Positions 32,109-41,472 of a DNA stretch of 52,501 nucleotides are shown here, in pieces. The stretch lies in contig NZ_NFKS01000022.1 in assembly GCF_002160515.1 (NCBI RefSeq), positions 1-52,501 of the forward strand, given 5' to 3'. The stretch comes from Anaeromassilibacillus sp. An172. Its GTDB lineage: Bacteria > Bacillota > Clostridia > Oscillospirales > Acutalibacteraceae. The position numbers and the translations under genes are program-made. The notes beneath the pieces are model-generated. The model saw only the letters and a program-made list of their open reading frames with translations. It did no database searches and was not told where the DNA came from. How positions within the stretch are numbered: the stretch's first letter is position 1; the number at the start of each line of letters is the position of its first letter.

Positions 32109-33228
32109 AGCACACGCCACTCTCTCCGCATCCTCATCGGAACGCTGGCTTAACTGCCCACCTTCCGCAAGGCTCTGCGAGAACTATGAAGACCGTGGCA
32201 GCGACTATGCCGCCGAAGGCACCGATGCTCACACTCTTTGTGAGTTCCGGCTGAAGCAGGCTCTGGGGATGCTCGCCGAAGACCCCATCGGAAACCTCTC
32301 CTGGTATAACACCGAGATGGAAGAATGCGCCCAGGGGTATGCCGCCTATGTGGTAGAACTTCTGGAAACGGCAAAGCAGACGTGTTCCGACCCAGTGGTC
32401 ATGATTGAGCAGCGAGTGGACTTCTCCCGCTGGGTTCAGGATGGTTTCGGAACAGCCGACTGTATCGTGATCGCCGATGGTGTTATGAGTATCTGCGATT
32501 ACAAACACGGCAAAGGGGTCGAGGTTTCCGCTGTGGGCAATCCCCAGATGCGGCTCTACGCTCTGGGCGCTCTGGAAATTTTCGATGGTATTTACGACAT
32601 CGACCAGGTCTGCATGACCATCTTCCAGCCTCGCAAGGGCAATGTCAGCACTGATGTCATTGACAAGGAAGCCTTGCTCGAATGGGCAAACGGCGACCTC
32701 GCCGAAAAGGCAAAGCTGGCCTACGAAGGGCGGGGCGACTTCCACTGCGGCGAATGGTGCCGTTTCTGCAAGGCGAAGGCCGAGTGCAGAGAACGTGCCG
32801 CCGCCAATCTGGAACTTGCTCGTTACGAGTTTGAAGCTCCGGTACTCCTGGAGAACCATGAGATCGCTGATATCCTGGGCAAGATCGATGCACTGACCGC
32901 CTGGGCCAACGATGTCAAGGAATATGCTCTCCAACAGGCAATCAACGGAAAGGAATGGCCCGGCTGGAAGCTGGTCGAGGGTCGCTCCAACCGTAAGTAC
33001 ACCAGCGAAGCCGTTGTTGCCGCCACCGTTGAGCGTGCAGGCTTCGACCCCTATGAGAAAAAGATCCTCGGTGTGACCGCCATGCAGAAGCTGCTTGGCA
33101 AATCCCGCTTTGAGGAACTTCTCGCCCCTTATATTGAAAAACCGCAAGGCAAACCCACGCTTGTGCCGGACAGTGATAAACGACCGGCAATGAACACTGC
33201 AAAAAATGATTTTATGGAGGAATTTTGA
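32098..33228 (+). CDS. DUF2800 protein, predicted RecB/Cas4-like nuclease
   Basis: The 376-residue protein starts MPPKAHATLSASSSERWLNC at an ATG overlapping the previous stop. Its core has GTDAHTLCEF, an acidic MEECAQGYAAYVVEL and MSICDYKHGKGVEV, the D...(E/D)xK arrangement of PD-(D/E)XK nucleases of the RecB/Cas4 kind. A cysteine group (CGEWCRFCKAKAEC) could hold an Fe-S cluster or zinc. DUF2800 genes pair with DUF2815 genes in phage replication modules, as here. Recombination or DNA-end processing is the likely role. Confidence 0.88.
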   Translation: MPPKAHATLSASSSERWLNCPPSARLCENYEDRGSDYAAEGTDAHTLCEFRLKQALGMLAEDPIGNLSWYNTEMEECAQGYAAYVVELLETAKQTCSDPVVMIEQRVDFSRWVQDGFGTADCIVIADGVMSICDYKHGKGVEVSAVGNPQMRLYALGALEIFDGIYDIDQVCMTIFQPRKGNVSTDVIDKEALLEWANGDLAEKAKLAYEGRGDFHCGEWCRFCKAKAECRERAAANLELARYEFEAPVLLENHEIADILGKIDALTAWANDVKEYALQQAINGKEWPGWKLVEGRSNRKYTSEAVVAATVERAGFDPYEKKILGVTAMQKLLGKSRFEELLAPYIEKPQGKPTLVPDSDKRPAMNTAKNDFMEEF

Positions 33229-33229
33229 T

Positions 33230-33805
33230 ATGTCTAACAACACAACCAGAGTCAACAACCCTATGAAGGTTATCACCGGTCCCGACACCCGTTGGTCTTA
33301 CGCCAATGTCTGGGAACCCAAGTCCATCAACGGCGGCACGCCGAAATATTCGGTTTCCCTGATCATTCCCAAATCCGACACGCGGACGGTCGCTAAGATC
33401 AAGGCGGCTATCGAAGCTGCCTACCAGGAGGGTCAGTCCAAGCTCAAGGGCAATAGCAAGAGTGTGCCTCCGCTGGCTGCTATCAAGACCCCTCTGCGCG
33501 ATGGTGATGTTGAGAGACCCGATGACCCCGCATACGCCAATGCCTACTTCATCAACGCCAATTCCGCAACTGCTCCTGGCATCGTGGATGCTGACCGCAA
33601 CCCTGTGCTGACCCGCTCCGAGGTTTATTCCGGCGTGTACGGTCGTGCCAGCATCAACCTCTACGCCTTCAACAGCAACGGCAACAAGGGCATCGCCTGT
33701 GGACTGAACAATCTCCAGCTTATCCGCGCTGGTGAACCTCTCGGCGGCAAGGCAAGCGCCGAGTCTGATTTCGCTACCGATGCGGATGATGACTTCCTTG
33801 CTTAA
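33230..33805 (+). CDS. DUF2815 protein, predicted single-stranded DNA-binding protein
   Basis: The ATG at 33230 follows GGAGG at the end of the DUF2800 gene and gives 191 residues. VITGPDTRWSYANVWEP and GGTPKYSVSLIIPKSDTRTV are the family start. The C-terminus is acidic (TDADDDFLA), as in SSB-like proteins that use the tail to bring in partners. It should coat single-stranded DNA during phage replication. The next gene starts within 15 bases. Confidence 0.85.
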   Translation: MSNNTTRVNNPMKVITGPDTRWSYANVWEPKSINGGTPKYSVSLIIPKSDTRTVAKIKAAIEAAYQEGQSKLKGNSKSVPPLAAIKTPLRDGDVERPDDPAYANAYFINANSATAPGIVDADRNPVLTRSEVYSGVYGRASINLYAFNSNGNKGIACGLNNLQLIRAGEPLGGKASAESDFATDADDDFLA

Positions 33806-33819
33806 TGGAGGTGGCGAAG

Positions 33820-34038
33820 ATGGATATTGCAACCGTTCTCTGCATCCTGCTCCTCAGCCTTTACATTCTCCTGGCGCTGTTCTGGATCGTCCGCTCCGTC
33901 ATCGACACCATTGATGACCGCAAGCGTGACAAAAGGAACGCCACCTGGGAAGCCGAAAGGCAGCAGTTTGAAAAAGACCGCGCCCTTCGTGAAGTCGAAT
34001 ACCACGAGGCTCGTATGAAAAACCTCGAAGGTAAGTAA
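33820..34038 (+). CDS. Small membrane protein with cytoplasmic coiled tail
   Basis: GGAGGTGGCG leads to the ATG at 33820, giving 72 residues. One membrane helix (VLCILLLSLYILLALFWIV) is followed by a charged helical tail rich in Arg, Glu and Lys. It lies inside the replication module between the SSB-like and polymerase genes. A GC-rich hairpin follows. The function is unknown. Confidence 0.65.
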   Translation: MDIATVLCILLLSLYILLALFWIVRSVIDTIDDRKRDKRNATWEAERQQFEKDRALREVEYHEARMKNLEGK

Positions 34039-34049
34039 TTTCGGAATCT

Positions 34050-34075
34050 GGGTGGCGGGAGCAATCCTGCCACCC
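34050..34075 (+). terminator. Stable hairpin with GNRA-type tetraloop
   Basis: An 11-bp stem (34050-34060 with 34065-34075, one G-U pair) closes a GCAA loop. It lies between the small membrane gene and the polymerase gene and lacks a T run, so it may process or stabilise mRNA rather than terminate it. Confidence 0.45.
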
Positions 34076-34103
34076 TTATGTCCTATGGAAAGGGCGTGAA
34101 CAC

Positions 34104-36044
34104 ATGAAAACTCTGTCAATCGATATTGAGACCTATAGCGACCAGAACCTTGCGAAATGCGGGGTTTATCGCTATGTGGAGTCTCCGGTTTTTGAAATAC
34201 TGCTGTTTTCATACAGCGTGGACGGACAGCCAGTTCAGATCGTTGACCTGGCCTGCGGTGAGAAAATCCCAGACGAGGTTATCGCTGCGTTGGAAGACGA
34301 GGCCGTCACGAAGTGGGCGTTCAATGCCAACTTTGAACGCATCTGCCTGTCCCGTTTCCTCGGTTCTCCCACCGGAGATTATCTCAACCCCGAAAGCTGG
34401 CGCTGCTCTATGATTTGGGCGGCTACGATGGGGCTGCCTCTCTCGCTGGAGGGTGTCGGTGCTGTACTCGGTCTGGAAAAGCAAAAGCTGACCGAGGGTA
34501 AAGATCTCATCAAGTATTTCTGCCAGCCTTGCGCTCCCACCAAATCTAATGGGCAGCGCACTCGAAATCTGCCGTGCCATGCCCCGGATAAGTGGCTGGC
34601 TTTCAAAAAGTACAACATCCGAGATGTAGAAACCGAGATGTCCATTCAGACTCGGTTGGCAAAATACCCTGTGCTGGAATCGGTATGGGATCAATACCAC
34701 ATGGACCAGGAGATCAACGACCGTGGTGTGGCTCTGGATATGGAGTTGGTACGGCAGGCTATTCAGATGGACGGTCGCTCCCGCTCGGAATTGACCCAGG
34801 CAATGAAGGAACTGACCGAACTGGAGAATCCCAACTCCGTACAGCAGATGAAGCTGTGGCTTGCCGATAACGGCTTGGAAACGGACACCCTCGGCAAAAA
34901 AGCTGTGGCTGAAATGCTCAAAACAGCCCCTCCGCAGCTGCAAACGGTTTTGTCCCTTCGGCAGCAGCTTGCCAAGTCCTCAGTGAAAAAATACCAGGCG
35001 ATGGAAACGGCGGTCTGTTCGGACGGTCGCGCCAGAGGAATGTTTCAGTTTTACGGTGCCAACCGCACAGGGCGATGGGCAGGCAGAATGATTCAGATGC
35101 AAAATCTGCCTCAGAACCATCTGGAAGATCTGGCCGAGGCCCGCTCCCTTGTCCGCTGCGGCAACTTTGAAGCTGTGGAAATGCTTTACGAGGATGTGCC
35201 GGACACACTGTCCCAACTCATCCGCACAGCCTTTATCCCCAGAGCCGATGCCAAGTTTATCGTAGCCGACTTCTCAGCAATTGAGGCTCGTGTGATTGCT
35301 TGGCTTGCCGGAGAGAAATGGCGGCAGAAGGTTTTTGCAGAGGGCAAGGACATCTACTGTGCCTCTGCTTCCCAGATGTTTGGAGTTCCGGTGGAAAAGC
35401 ACGGTGTCAACGGACACCTCCGTCAGAAAGGCAAAATTGCAGAATTGGCATTGGGTTATGGCGGATCGGTCGGTGCATTGAAAGCAATGGGTGCTTTGGA
35501 GATGGGGCTGACCGAAGAGGAACTGTCGCCCCTGGTGGATGCCTGGAGACAAGCTAACCCCAACATCACAAAGCTATGGTGGGACGTTGACCGTGCCGCC
35601 ATGGAGGCTGTCCGCTTCAAGCACACCAATGAGACCTACGGTATCACCTTCTGCTACAAAAGTGGGATGCTATTCATAACACTCCCATCCGGCAGACAGC
35701 TTGCCTATGTGAAGCCTAAGATTGGTACCAATAAATTTGGCGGTGACTGTATTACCTATGAAGGTGTCGGAGGCACAAAAAAGTGGGAGCGGCTTGACAG
35801 CTACGGACCCAAGTTTGTGGAAAATATTGTCCAAGCAACGGCAAGGGACATCCTCTGCTATGCCATGACTACACTTCGCTGCTGTTCCATCGTAATGCAC
35901 ATCCACGATGAAGTGGTCATTGAAGCCGACCGCCGGATGTCTTTGCAGGCAGTTTGCGACCAGATGGGCAGAACCCCGCCTTGGGCGAAAGGCTTGCAGC
36001 TTCGTGCCGATGGCTATGAGACTGATTTCTACAAGAAAGATTAA
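34104..36044 (+). CDS. Phage family-A DNA polymerase with 3'-5' exonuclease domain
   Basis: The 646-residue protein begins with a DEDD exonuclease domain (SIDIETYSD, with Asp6 and Glu8). The polymerase part shows motif A DFSAIEARVIAWLAGE, the O-helix motif RQKGKIAELALGYGG, and motif C HIHDEVVIEAD. It lacks the 5' nuclease domain of bacterial Pol I, as phage types do. It should replicate the prophage genome with the primase-helicase encoded two genes downstream. It has GC-rich codon use like the rest of the replication module. Confidence 0.95.
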   Translation: MKTLSIDIETYSDQNLAKCGVYRYVESPVFEILLFSYSVDGQPVQIVDLACGEKIPDEVIAALEDEAVTKWAFNANFERICLSRFLGSPTGDYLNPESWRCSMIWAATMGLPLSLEGVGAVLGLEKQKLTEGKDLIKYFCQPCAPTKSNGQRTRNLPCHAPDKWLAFKKYNIRDVETEMSIQTRLAKYPVLESVWDQYHMDQEINDRGVALDMELVRQAIQMDGRSRSELTQAMKELTELENPNSVQQMKLWLADNGLETDTLGKKAVAEMLKTAPPQLQTVLSLRQQLAKSSVKKYQAMETAVCSDGRARGMFQFYGANRTGRWAGRMIQMQNLPQNHLEDLAEARSLVRCGNFEAVEMLYEDVPDTLSQLIRTAFIPRADAKFIVADFSAIEARVIAWLAGEKWRQKVFAEGKDIYCASASQMFGVPVEKHGVNGHLRQKGKIAELALGYGGSVGALKAMGALEMGLTEEELSPLVDAWRQANPNITKLWWDVDRAAMEAVRFKHTNETYGITFCYKSGMLFITLPSGRQLAYVKPKIGTNKFGGDCITYEGVGGTKKWERLDSYGPKFVENIVQATARDILCYAMTTLRCCSIVMHIHDEVVIEADRRMSLQAVCDQMGRTPPWAKGLQLRADGYETDFYKKD

Positions 36045-36057
36045 CGAGGTAAATTCC

Positions 36058-36477
36058 ATGAGTATCAATAAATTTAACAGCGAAGGGTATTATGACCCCA
36101 CCGCTTATGAGGCAATGACTGCCATAGAGAAGGAAGAACAGGCGCTCCGCGCCTTCCGTCCTATCGTGTATATCTGTTCTCCCTATGCCGGAGATGTGGA
36201 AAAGAATGTGGCTGCGGCACAGATTTACAGCCGATTCGCTGTAGACCAAGGCTACATACCCATCGCACCACATCTGCTGTTCCCACAGTTTCTCAACGAC
36301 CGCAATCCCAGAGAGCGTCAGCTGGGGCTGTACTTTGGCAACGCACTGATGAGCAAATGCAGTGAGGTTTGGGTTTTTGGTGACCACATCTCACCCGGCA
36401 TGGAAGCTGAAATTCGCAGGGCCAAGTGGAAGAACTACCGCTTGCGTTACTTCACCAATCATTGCGAGGAGGTATAA
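36058..36477 (+). CDS. DUF4406/nucleoside 2-deoxyribosyltransferase-like protein
   Basis: The 139-residue protein starts at the ATG at 36058 after AACGAGG. VYICSPYAGDVEKNV, PIAPHLLFPQF and EVWVFGDHISPGMEAEI follow the fold of nucleoside deoxyribosyltransferases and related phage proteins. These move or cleave nucleotide bases. It lies between polymerase and primase genes, so nucleotide handling during phage replication is likely. Confidence 0.8.
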   Translation: MSINKFNSEGYYDPTAYEAMTAIEKEEQALRAFRPIVYICSPYAGDVEKNVAAAQIYSRFAVDQGYIPIAPHLLFPQFLNDRNPRERQLGLYFGNALMSKCSEVWVFGDHISPGMEAEIRRAKWKNYRLRYFTNHCEEV

Positions 36478-36480
36478 ATC

Positions 36481-38757
36481 ATGTTTACCCTTTACAGTGC
36501 CGATTTTATCAATGCTCCTGGCAACTGTTCCTATCCGCATAAAACAACGGTAATGGACACAGCAGATTTTGCTTTCGCTGTCAGCCGCGACTATGTTTGT
36601 GCGGAATATCAGAACAATTATCGCAGCGGGGACAATTTTCTGGGTTCAGACTGTTTGCCTATGGACTGTGACAATGATCACTCCGAAAATCCTGATGATT
36701 GGGTCACTCCAACGGATGTCCAGTCTGCGTTTCCCGGCATTACCTTTGCCGTACACTACAGCCGTTTTCATATGCGTGAGAAGAACGGCAAACCCGCTCG
36801 CCCTAAATTCCATGTGCTGTTTCCCATTGAGTACATGACCGATACTGCGGCATACAGCGAAATGAAAAAGCTGGTCAATACCATCTTTCCGTATTTCGAC
36901 ACTAAGGCTTTGGATGCTGCCCGGTTTTTCTTCGGCACATCGAACCCCCAGGTTGAAATCTTCCATGGTGAGATGACCTTAAGCGAATATCTGTCCGCAG
37001 AAGACTTTGATGAAGATATGAGTGCCGGTTCGCACGGCGGAAACCATGTAATTCCCCAAGGCAGCCGCAATGCGACGATGTCCCGCTTTGCCGGTCGCGT
37101 CATCAAAAAGTACGGGGACAATGACACTGCCTTCCAGTGCTTCATGGAAGAGGCAGACAAATGCACTCCACCTCTGGAACAACAGGAACTCATGACTATC
37201 TGGCACAGCGCCCAGAGATTCTATGCCAAAGTTCAGCAGCAGGACGGCTATATCCCCCCAGAAGTGTATAACGATGGCAACTCTTATAAACCGGACGATT
37301 TCTCCGATGTGGGACAGGCTGAAGTTCTGGCAAAGCACTTCTCCGGGGAACTGCGCTACTCTCCGGCTACACACTACATCCGTTACAACGGTCGGTACTG
37401 GCAGGAAACCGAACCAGGCTCACAGGCTGTCGCACATGAACTGACTCGCCGACAGATGAGAGAGGCGTCTAAGGATATGACAGCCGCCCTTGCCGCCCTC
37501 AAGACTTGCGGTGCCAAGGACATTCTCGACAGCAACAGTAAGGCCAAAGCCGAAGGTATGATGAACGAGGAGCAGCTGGAGGCATATCAAGCATTCCTTG
37601 CCGCCAAGGCATACCAGTCCTATGTGATTCAGCGCCGCGCATCCAAGAACATTACCGCCACTCTAAAGGAATCCCGGCCGATGCTGGAAATCACGCCCCA
37701 GGATCTGGACGCTAACCCGTACTTGCTCTGCACCCCAGATGCCACCTATGATCTCCGCTTAGGGTTAGCAGGTGCCAGGGAGCATTCACCGGAGGACTTT
37801 ATCACCAAGACTACCACTGTATCACCCGGAGATCGTGGGAAGCAGATCTGGATCGACTGCCTAGATACCCTTTTCTGTGGTGACCAGGAACTCATCGACT
37901 ATGTACAGATGATCTGCGGTCTTGCTGCTGTCGGTAAGGTGGAGGTGGAGGCCCTCATCATTGCATATGGCTGTGGACGAAACGGTAAGTCCACCTTCTG
38001 GAACTCCGTGTCCCGTGTCCTGGGTCTGTACAGCGGCAATATCTCTGCAGATACCCTCACCTTTGGATGTCGCCGCAATGTGAAGCCGGAAATGGCCGAG
38101 GTCAAAGGCAAGCGTCTGCTCATTGCCGCCGAGATGCAGGAAGGCGCTCGTTTGAACGACTCCACAGTCAAGCAGCTTTGCTCCGTGGATGATATTTTTG
38201 CGGAGAAGAAGTACAAAGACCCCTTCAGCTTCTCTCCAAGTCACAGCTTGGTGCTGTATACCAATCATCTGCCGAAAGTCAGTGCCTCTGATGACGGTAC
38301 TTGGCGCCGCCTTATCGTAATTCCGTTCAATGCCAAGATCGAAGGAAAAAGCGATATCAAAAACTACGGGGACTACCTGTATCAAAACGCTGGTGAGAGC
38401 ATTCTGGCCTGGGTCATTGAAGGTGCCAAAAAGGTTATCGACCTGGAGTATAAATTTCCCATTCCAGCTGTAGTTCAGAAAGCCATCGATGATTACCGCA
38501 GCCAGAATGACTGGTTCGGCAACTTTCTCGATGAGAAATGTGAGGTTGGAAACGCCTATCGTGAAAGTTCCAGCGCCCTATACCAGGCATACCGCAACCA
38601 CTGCGTGGACACCAACGAGTATGTCCGCAGCACGGCAGATTTCTATACCGCAATGGACGGTGCGGGGTTCAGACGCATTTCCGCAAAGGGCAAGCGTTAC
38701 TTTGCAGGATTGAGGCTAAAGCCTGACACCGATGCAGACGAGGATTTTCTGTCCTAA
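36481..38757 (+). CDS. Phage primase-helicase (P4/D5 type)
   Basis: The 758-residue protein joins an N-terminal primase-polymerase-like domain (MDCDNDHSENP gives the acidic pair), a PriCT-like linker and a C-terminal superfamily 3 helicase. In the helicase, Walker A is GCGRNGKSTFWN (near 498), Walker B ends KRLLIAAEMQEG, and the sensor region is LVLYTNHLPKVSASDDGTWR. It should open and prime the phage origin. It starts 3 bases after the previous stop. A large inverted repeat right after it could be the origin. Confidence 0.93.
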   Translation: MFTLYSADFINAPGNCSYPHKTTVMDTADFAFAVSRDYVCAEYQNNYRSGDNFLGSDCLPMDCDNDHSENPDDWVTPTDVQSAFPGITFAVHYSRFHMREKNGKPARPKFHVLFPIEYMTDTAAYSEMKKLVNTIFPYFDTKALDAARFFFGTSNPQVEIFHGEMTLSEYLSAEDFDEDMSAGSHGGNHVIPQGSRNATMSRFAGRVIKKYGDNDTAFQCFMEEADKCTPPLEQQELMTIWHSAQRFYAKVQQQDGYIPPEVYNDGNSYKPDDFSDVGQAEVLAKHFSGELRYSPATHYIRYNGRYWQETEPGSQAVAHELTRRQMREASKDMTAALAALKTCGAKDILDSNSKAKAEGMMNEEQLEAYQAFLAAKAYQSYVIQRRASKNITATLKESRPMLEITPQDLDANPYLLCTPDATYDLRLGLAGAREHSPEDFITKTTTVSPGDRGKQIWIDCLDTLFCGDQELIDYVQMICGLAAVGKVEVEALIIAYGCGRNGKSTFWNSVSRVLGLYSGNISADTLTFGCRRNVKPEMAEVKGKRLLIAAEMQEGARLNDSTVKQLCSVDDIFAEKKYKDPFSFSPSHSLVLYTNHLPKVSASDDGTWRRLIVIPFNAKIEGKSDIKNYGDYLYQNAGESILAWVIEGAKKVIDLEYKFPIPAVVQKAIDDYRSQNDWFGNFLDEKCEVGNAYRESSSALYQAYRNHCVDTNEYVRSTADFYTAMDGAGFRRISAKGKRYFAGLRLKPDTDADEDFLS

Positions 38758-38764
38758 ACCACTC

Positions 38765-38874
38765 CTGGGTAGACCTCTATTAAGGTCATTTACAAAAAGT
38801 CCTCTTAGGGGAAATTTTCATAAAAAATCCATAAGGAAAAGTCTTGTAAATGACATTCAACGAGGTCTACCCAG
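38765..38874. repeat. Large nested inverted repeat after the primase-helicase gene
   Basis: Outer arms of 13 bp (38765-38777 with 38862-38874) enclose inner arms of 9 bp (38785-38793 with 38846-38854), and partial pairing continues inward. The interior is AT-rich. This fills the 145-base gap between the primase and nuclease genes. It could be a replication origin used by the adjacent primase-helicase, or a structured RNA. It is not a simple terminator because the arms are far apart. Confidence 0.6.
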
Positions 38875-38902
38875 ACCATAAATCACTACAGGAGAAAGCA
38901 TT

Positions 38903-39184
38903 ATGAGAGAAAAAACGATTGAGCGTAAATTAACGCTGATGGTAAAAAAGCATGGCGGCATCTGTCCGAAGTTCGTATCTCCCGGATATGATGGGATGCC
39001 CGACCGAATTGTTCTCCTGCCTGGTTGCCATTTTGCCTTTGTGGAAGTCAAGGCATACGGAGAAAAGCCCCGCCCGCTCCAACTTTCACGGCACAAATTA
39101 CTACGCAGACTCGGTTTCCCGGTTTATGTCCTGGATGCCGAAGAACAGATTGGAGGTATCCTTGATGAGATACAAACCTCATGA
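38903..39184 (+). CDS. VRR-NUC domain nuclease
   Basis: The 93-residue protein is a stand-alone VRR-NUC domain. Features are KTIERKLTLMVKKHGG, the core GMPDRIVL with Asp, HFAFVEVKAYGEKP with the E-x-K pair, and a C-terminal GFPVYVLDAEEQI. It is a small PD-(D/E)XK enzyme, probably cutting branched or flap DNA. Its last 20 bases overlap the SNF2 helicase gene, the usual order in this phage group. Confidence 0.92.
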   Translation: MREKTIERKLTLMVKKHGGICPKFVSPGYDGMPDRIVLLPGCHFAFVEVKAYGEKPRPLQLSRHKLLRRLGFPVYVLDAEEQIGGILDEIQTS

Positions 39185-40529
39185 CTACCAGGCTTTTGCC
39201 ATCGACTACATCGAGACACATTCCATCGCATCTGTATTTCTAGATATGGGTCTTGGTAAAACAAGCATTACCCTCACAGCCATCAATGACCTTCTGTTTG
39301 ACAGCTTTGAGGTTCATCGGGTTCTGGTTATTGCACCGCTGCGTGTGGCACGGGATACTTGGACTGCCGAAGCAGATAAGTGGGATCACCTTCAGAACCT
39401 CATCTGCTCTGTGGCTGTTGGCACAGAGGCAGAACGCAAAGCCGCCCTCATACAGCCGGCTGACATTTACATCATTAACCGAGAAAATGTCCAGTGGCTT
39501 GTGGAGGACAGCGGTATCCCGTTTAGCTTCGATATGATCGTGATTGACGAACTTTCCTCCTTCAAAAATCACAACACAAAGAGGTTCAAATCTCTGCTGA
39601 AGGTCAGGTCCAAGGTGGCTCGCATCGTTGGACTGACGGGCACCCCCGCTTCCAACGGCCTTATGGATTTGTGGGCACAGTTCCGTATCCTGGACATGGG
39701 ACAGCGGCTTGGCAGGTTCATCACCAAGTACCGCACCGACTACTTTCAACCGGACAAGCGCAACGGACAAATCATCTACTCCTACAAACCGCTGCCATAT
39801 GCAGAGGATGCCATATACCGACAGATCTCCGACATCACCATTTCCATGAAAGCCACTGACCATCTTCAGATGCCGGAGTTGGTGTCCAGCGAGTATGTGG
39901 TGCAGCTTTCTGACACCGAAGCGGACGATTATGAAGAACTGAAGCGTGAACTGGTGCTATCACTCCCAGATGGAGAAGTCACCGCCGCCAATGCCGCATC
40001 CCTCTCCGGCAAACTGAGCCAGATGGCGAATGGTGCCATTTACGATGACTCCGGCGATATGGTTCATATCCATGACCGCAAGCTGGATGCTCTTGAGGAT
40101 TTGATTGAGGCGGCAAACGGAAAACCGGTTCTGGTGGCGTACTGGTTCAAACATGACCTTACCAGAATCACAGAGCGACTGAAAAAGCTGCACATCCCTT
40201 TTTCCCGCTTGGACAATTCCACCAGCATTCGCAGATGGAACAACGGCGAAATTCCTGTCGCGCTGATTCACCCCGCTTCAGCCGGACATGGCCTGAATCT
40301 TCAGTCCGGCGGTTCGACCCTTATCTGGTTTGGCCTTACCTGGAGTTTGGAACTCTACCAGCAGACCATAGCCCGACTGTGGCGGCAGGGGCAGACATCT
40401 CAAACCGTGGTGGTTCAGCACATCCTTACAAAGGGCACCATCGACAACCGCATCATGAAAGCCCTCTCCCAAAAGGAGCATACACAGACGGCCCTGATTG
40501 ATGCCGTCAAAGCGGACTTGAAAATCTGA
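39165..40529 (+). CDS. SNF2-type DNA helicase/translocase
   Basis: The ATG at 39165, after TGGAGG, lies within the end of the nuclease gene and gives 454 residues. Motif I is FLDMGLGKTSITL, motif II IVIDELSSFKN (DExx variant), motif III GLTGTPASN, motif V HPASAGHGLNLQSGG, and motif VI QTIARLWRQGQ. It is a double-stranded DNA translocase that works with the VRR-NUC protein in phage replication or recombination. It is complete. Confidence 0.93.
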   Translation: MRYKPHDYQAFAIDYIETHSIASVFLDMGLGKTSITLTAINDLLFDSFEVHRVLVIAPLRVARDTWTAEADKWDHLQNLICSVAVGTEAERKAALIQPADIYIINRENVQWLVEDSGIPFSFDMIVIDELSSFKNHNTKRFKSLLKVRSKVARIVGLTGTPASNGLMDLWAQFRILDMGQRLGRFITKYRTDYFQPDKRNGQIIYSYKPLPYAEDAIYRQISDITISMKATDHLQMPELVSSEYVVQLSDTEADDYEELKRELVLSLPDGEVTAANAASLSGKLSQMANGAIYDDSGDMVHIHDRKLDALEDLIEAANGKPVLVAYWFKHDLTRITERLKKLHIPFSRLDNSTSIRRWNNGEIPVALIHPASAGHGLNLQSGGSTLIWFGLTWSLELYQQTIARLWRQGQTSQTVVVQHILTKGTIDNRIMKALSQKEHTQTALIDAVKADLKI

Positions 40530-40586
40530 GACAATCTAAGACAATCCGTGCCAATCCGAGGATTACAAAAATTCGGAGGTATTGGT

Positions 40587-41006
40587 ATGACCGCAAAAGA
40601 ATATTTAATGCAAGCGAAGTTCCTGGATATGCGCATCAGCTCCAAAATCCAACAAATAGAAGCCCTTAACGACCTCGCGACCAGAGCCACATCGGTACTG
40701 ACCGGTATGCCCCACAGCCCCAATAAAGCAACTTCAAAAATGGCTGATGCTGTGGCTAAAATTGTGGATCTGCAAGCAGAAATCAACCATGATATTGATA
40801 TGTTGGTGGATTTGAAAAGAGAAATTTCTTCCACCATAAAAGCCGTTCCTAGTTCCGAATTGCAAACCTTATTGGAAAAGCGCTACCTTTGTTTCCAGTC
40901 TTGGGAGCAGATTGCAGTGGATATGGGGTATAGTATGCATCATCTGTATAAACTTCATAATCAGGCTCTTAGCATTTGCGACGGTCTTTTGAAACAGGAT
41001 ACCTAA
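40587..41006 (+). CDS. DUF1492 / ArpU-like late regulator
   Basis: The 139-residue protein starts at the ATG at 40587 after CGGAGG. It is helical throughout: TAKEYLMQAKFLDMRISSKI, then a C-terminal RYLCFQSWEQIAVDMGYSMH region resembling sigma region 4. DUF1492/ArpU-like proteins precede HNH and terminase genes in Firmicutes phages and likely turn on late genes. About 118 non-coding bases follow before the HNH gene. Confidence 0.85.
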   Translation: MTAKEYLMQAKFLDMRISSKIQQIEALNDLATRATSVLTGMPHSPNKATSKMADAVAKIVDLQAEINHDIDMLVDLKREISSTIKAVPSSELQTLLEKRYLCFQSWEQIAVDMGYSMHHLYKLHNQALSICDGLLKQDT

Positions 41007-41124
41007 AAGCATAGAATGATACCTGATTCCTATGATAGTATTATGATAGCGAAAGTGAAAATACAGATCGGCCTCATGGGAGTAATCCTGTGGGGCTTTC
41101 CTTATGCCCCAAGGAGGTGAAACA

Positions 41125-41472
41125 GTGCCGAAGAAACCAAGGCGGCCGTGTTCTTATCCCGGCTGTCCCAATCTTACCGACAAACAGTACTGTCCCGAGC
41201 ATGAGGCTCTTGCAAGACAGAACTACAACAAGTATGAGAGGTCACCTGAGGTGAACAAGACCTATGGTCGTGCATGGAAGCGTATCCGTGACAGGTATGT
41301 GGCAGCCCACCCGCTGTGTGAGATGTGTCAGAAAGAGGGACGGCTTGTCCCTGCTGAAGAGGTACATCACAAGCAGCCTATAAGCAAAGGCGGCACACAC
41401 TCACAAGATAACCTCATGAGCCTGTGCCGCAGTTGTCACAATAAGATTCACATTGAACTGGGAGACCGATAA
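41125..41472 (+). CDS. Phage HNH endonuclease
   Basis: I choose the GTG at 41125, 6 bases after AAGGAGGTG, over an ATG at 41104 that precedes the ribosome site; this gives 115 residues. Four cysteines (CEMC and CRSC) frame the HNH core VHHKQPISKGGTHSQDNLMS. HNH proteins beside terminase small subunits help cut cos-type genomes during packaging. Its stop codon abuts the stop of the opposing gene without a spare base. Confidence 0.92.
   Translation: MPKKPRRPCSYPGCPNLTDKQYCPEHEALARQNYNKYERSPEVNKTYGRAWKRIRDRYVAAHPLCEMCQKEGRLVPAEEVHHKQPISKGGTHSQDNLMSLCRSCHNKIHIELGDR

Noticed and set aside
32134-33288. Long open frame (384 codons) antisense to the DUF2800 gene
   Set aside because: It is the shadow of a GC-rich real gene; the DUF2800 protein has clear family motifs on the other strand.
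33212-33832. Open frame of 206 codons antisense to the DUF2815 gene
   Set aside because: Shadow frame caused by GC-rich third positions; no ribosome site or domain.
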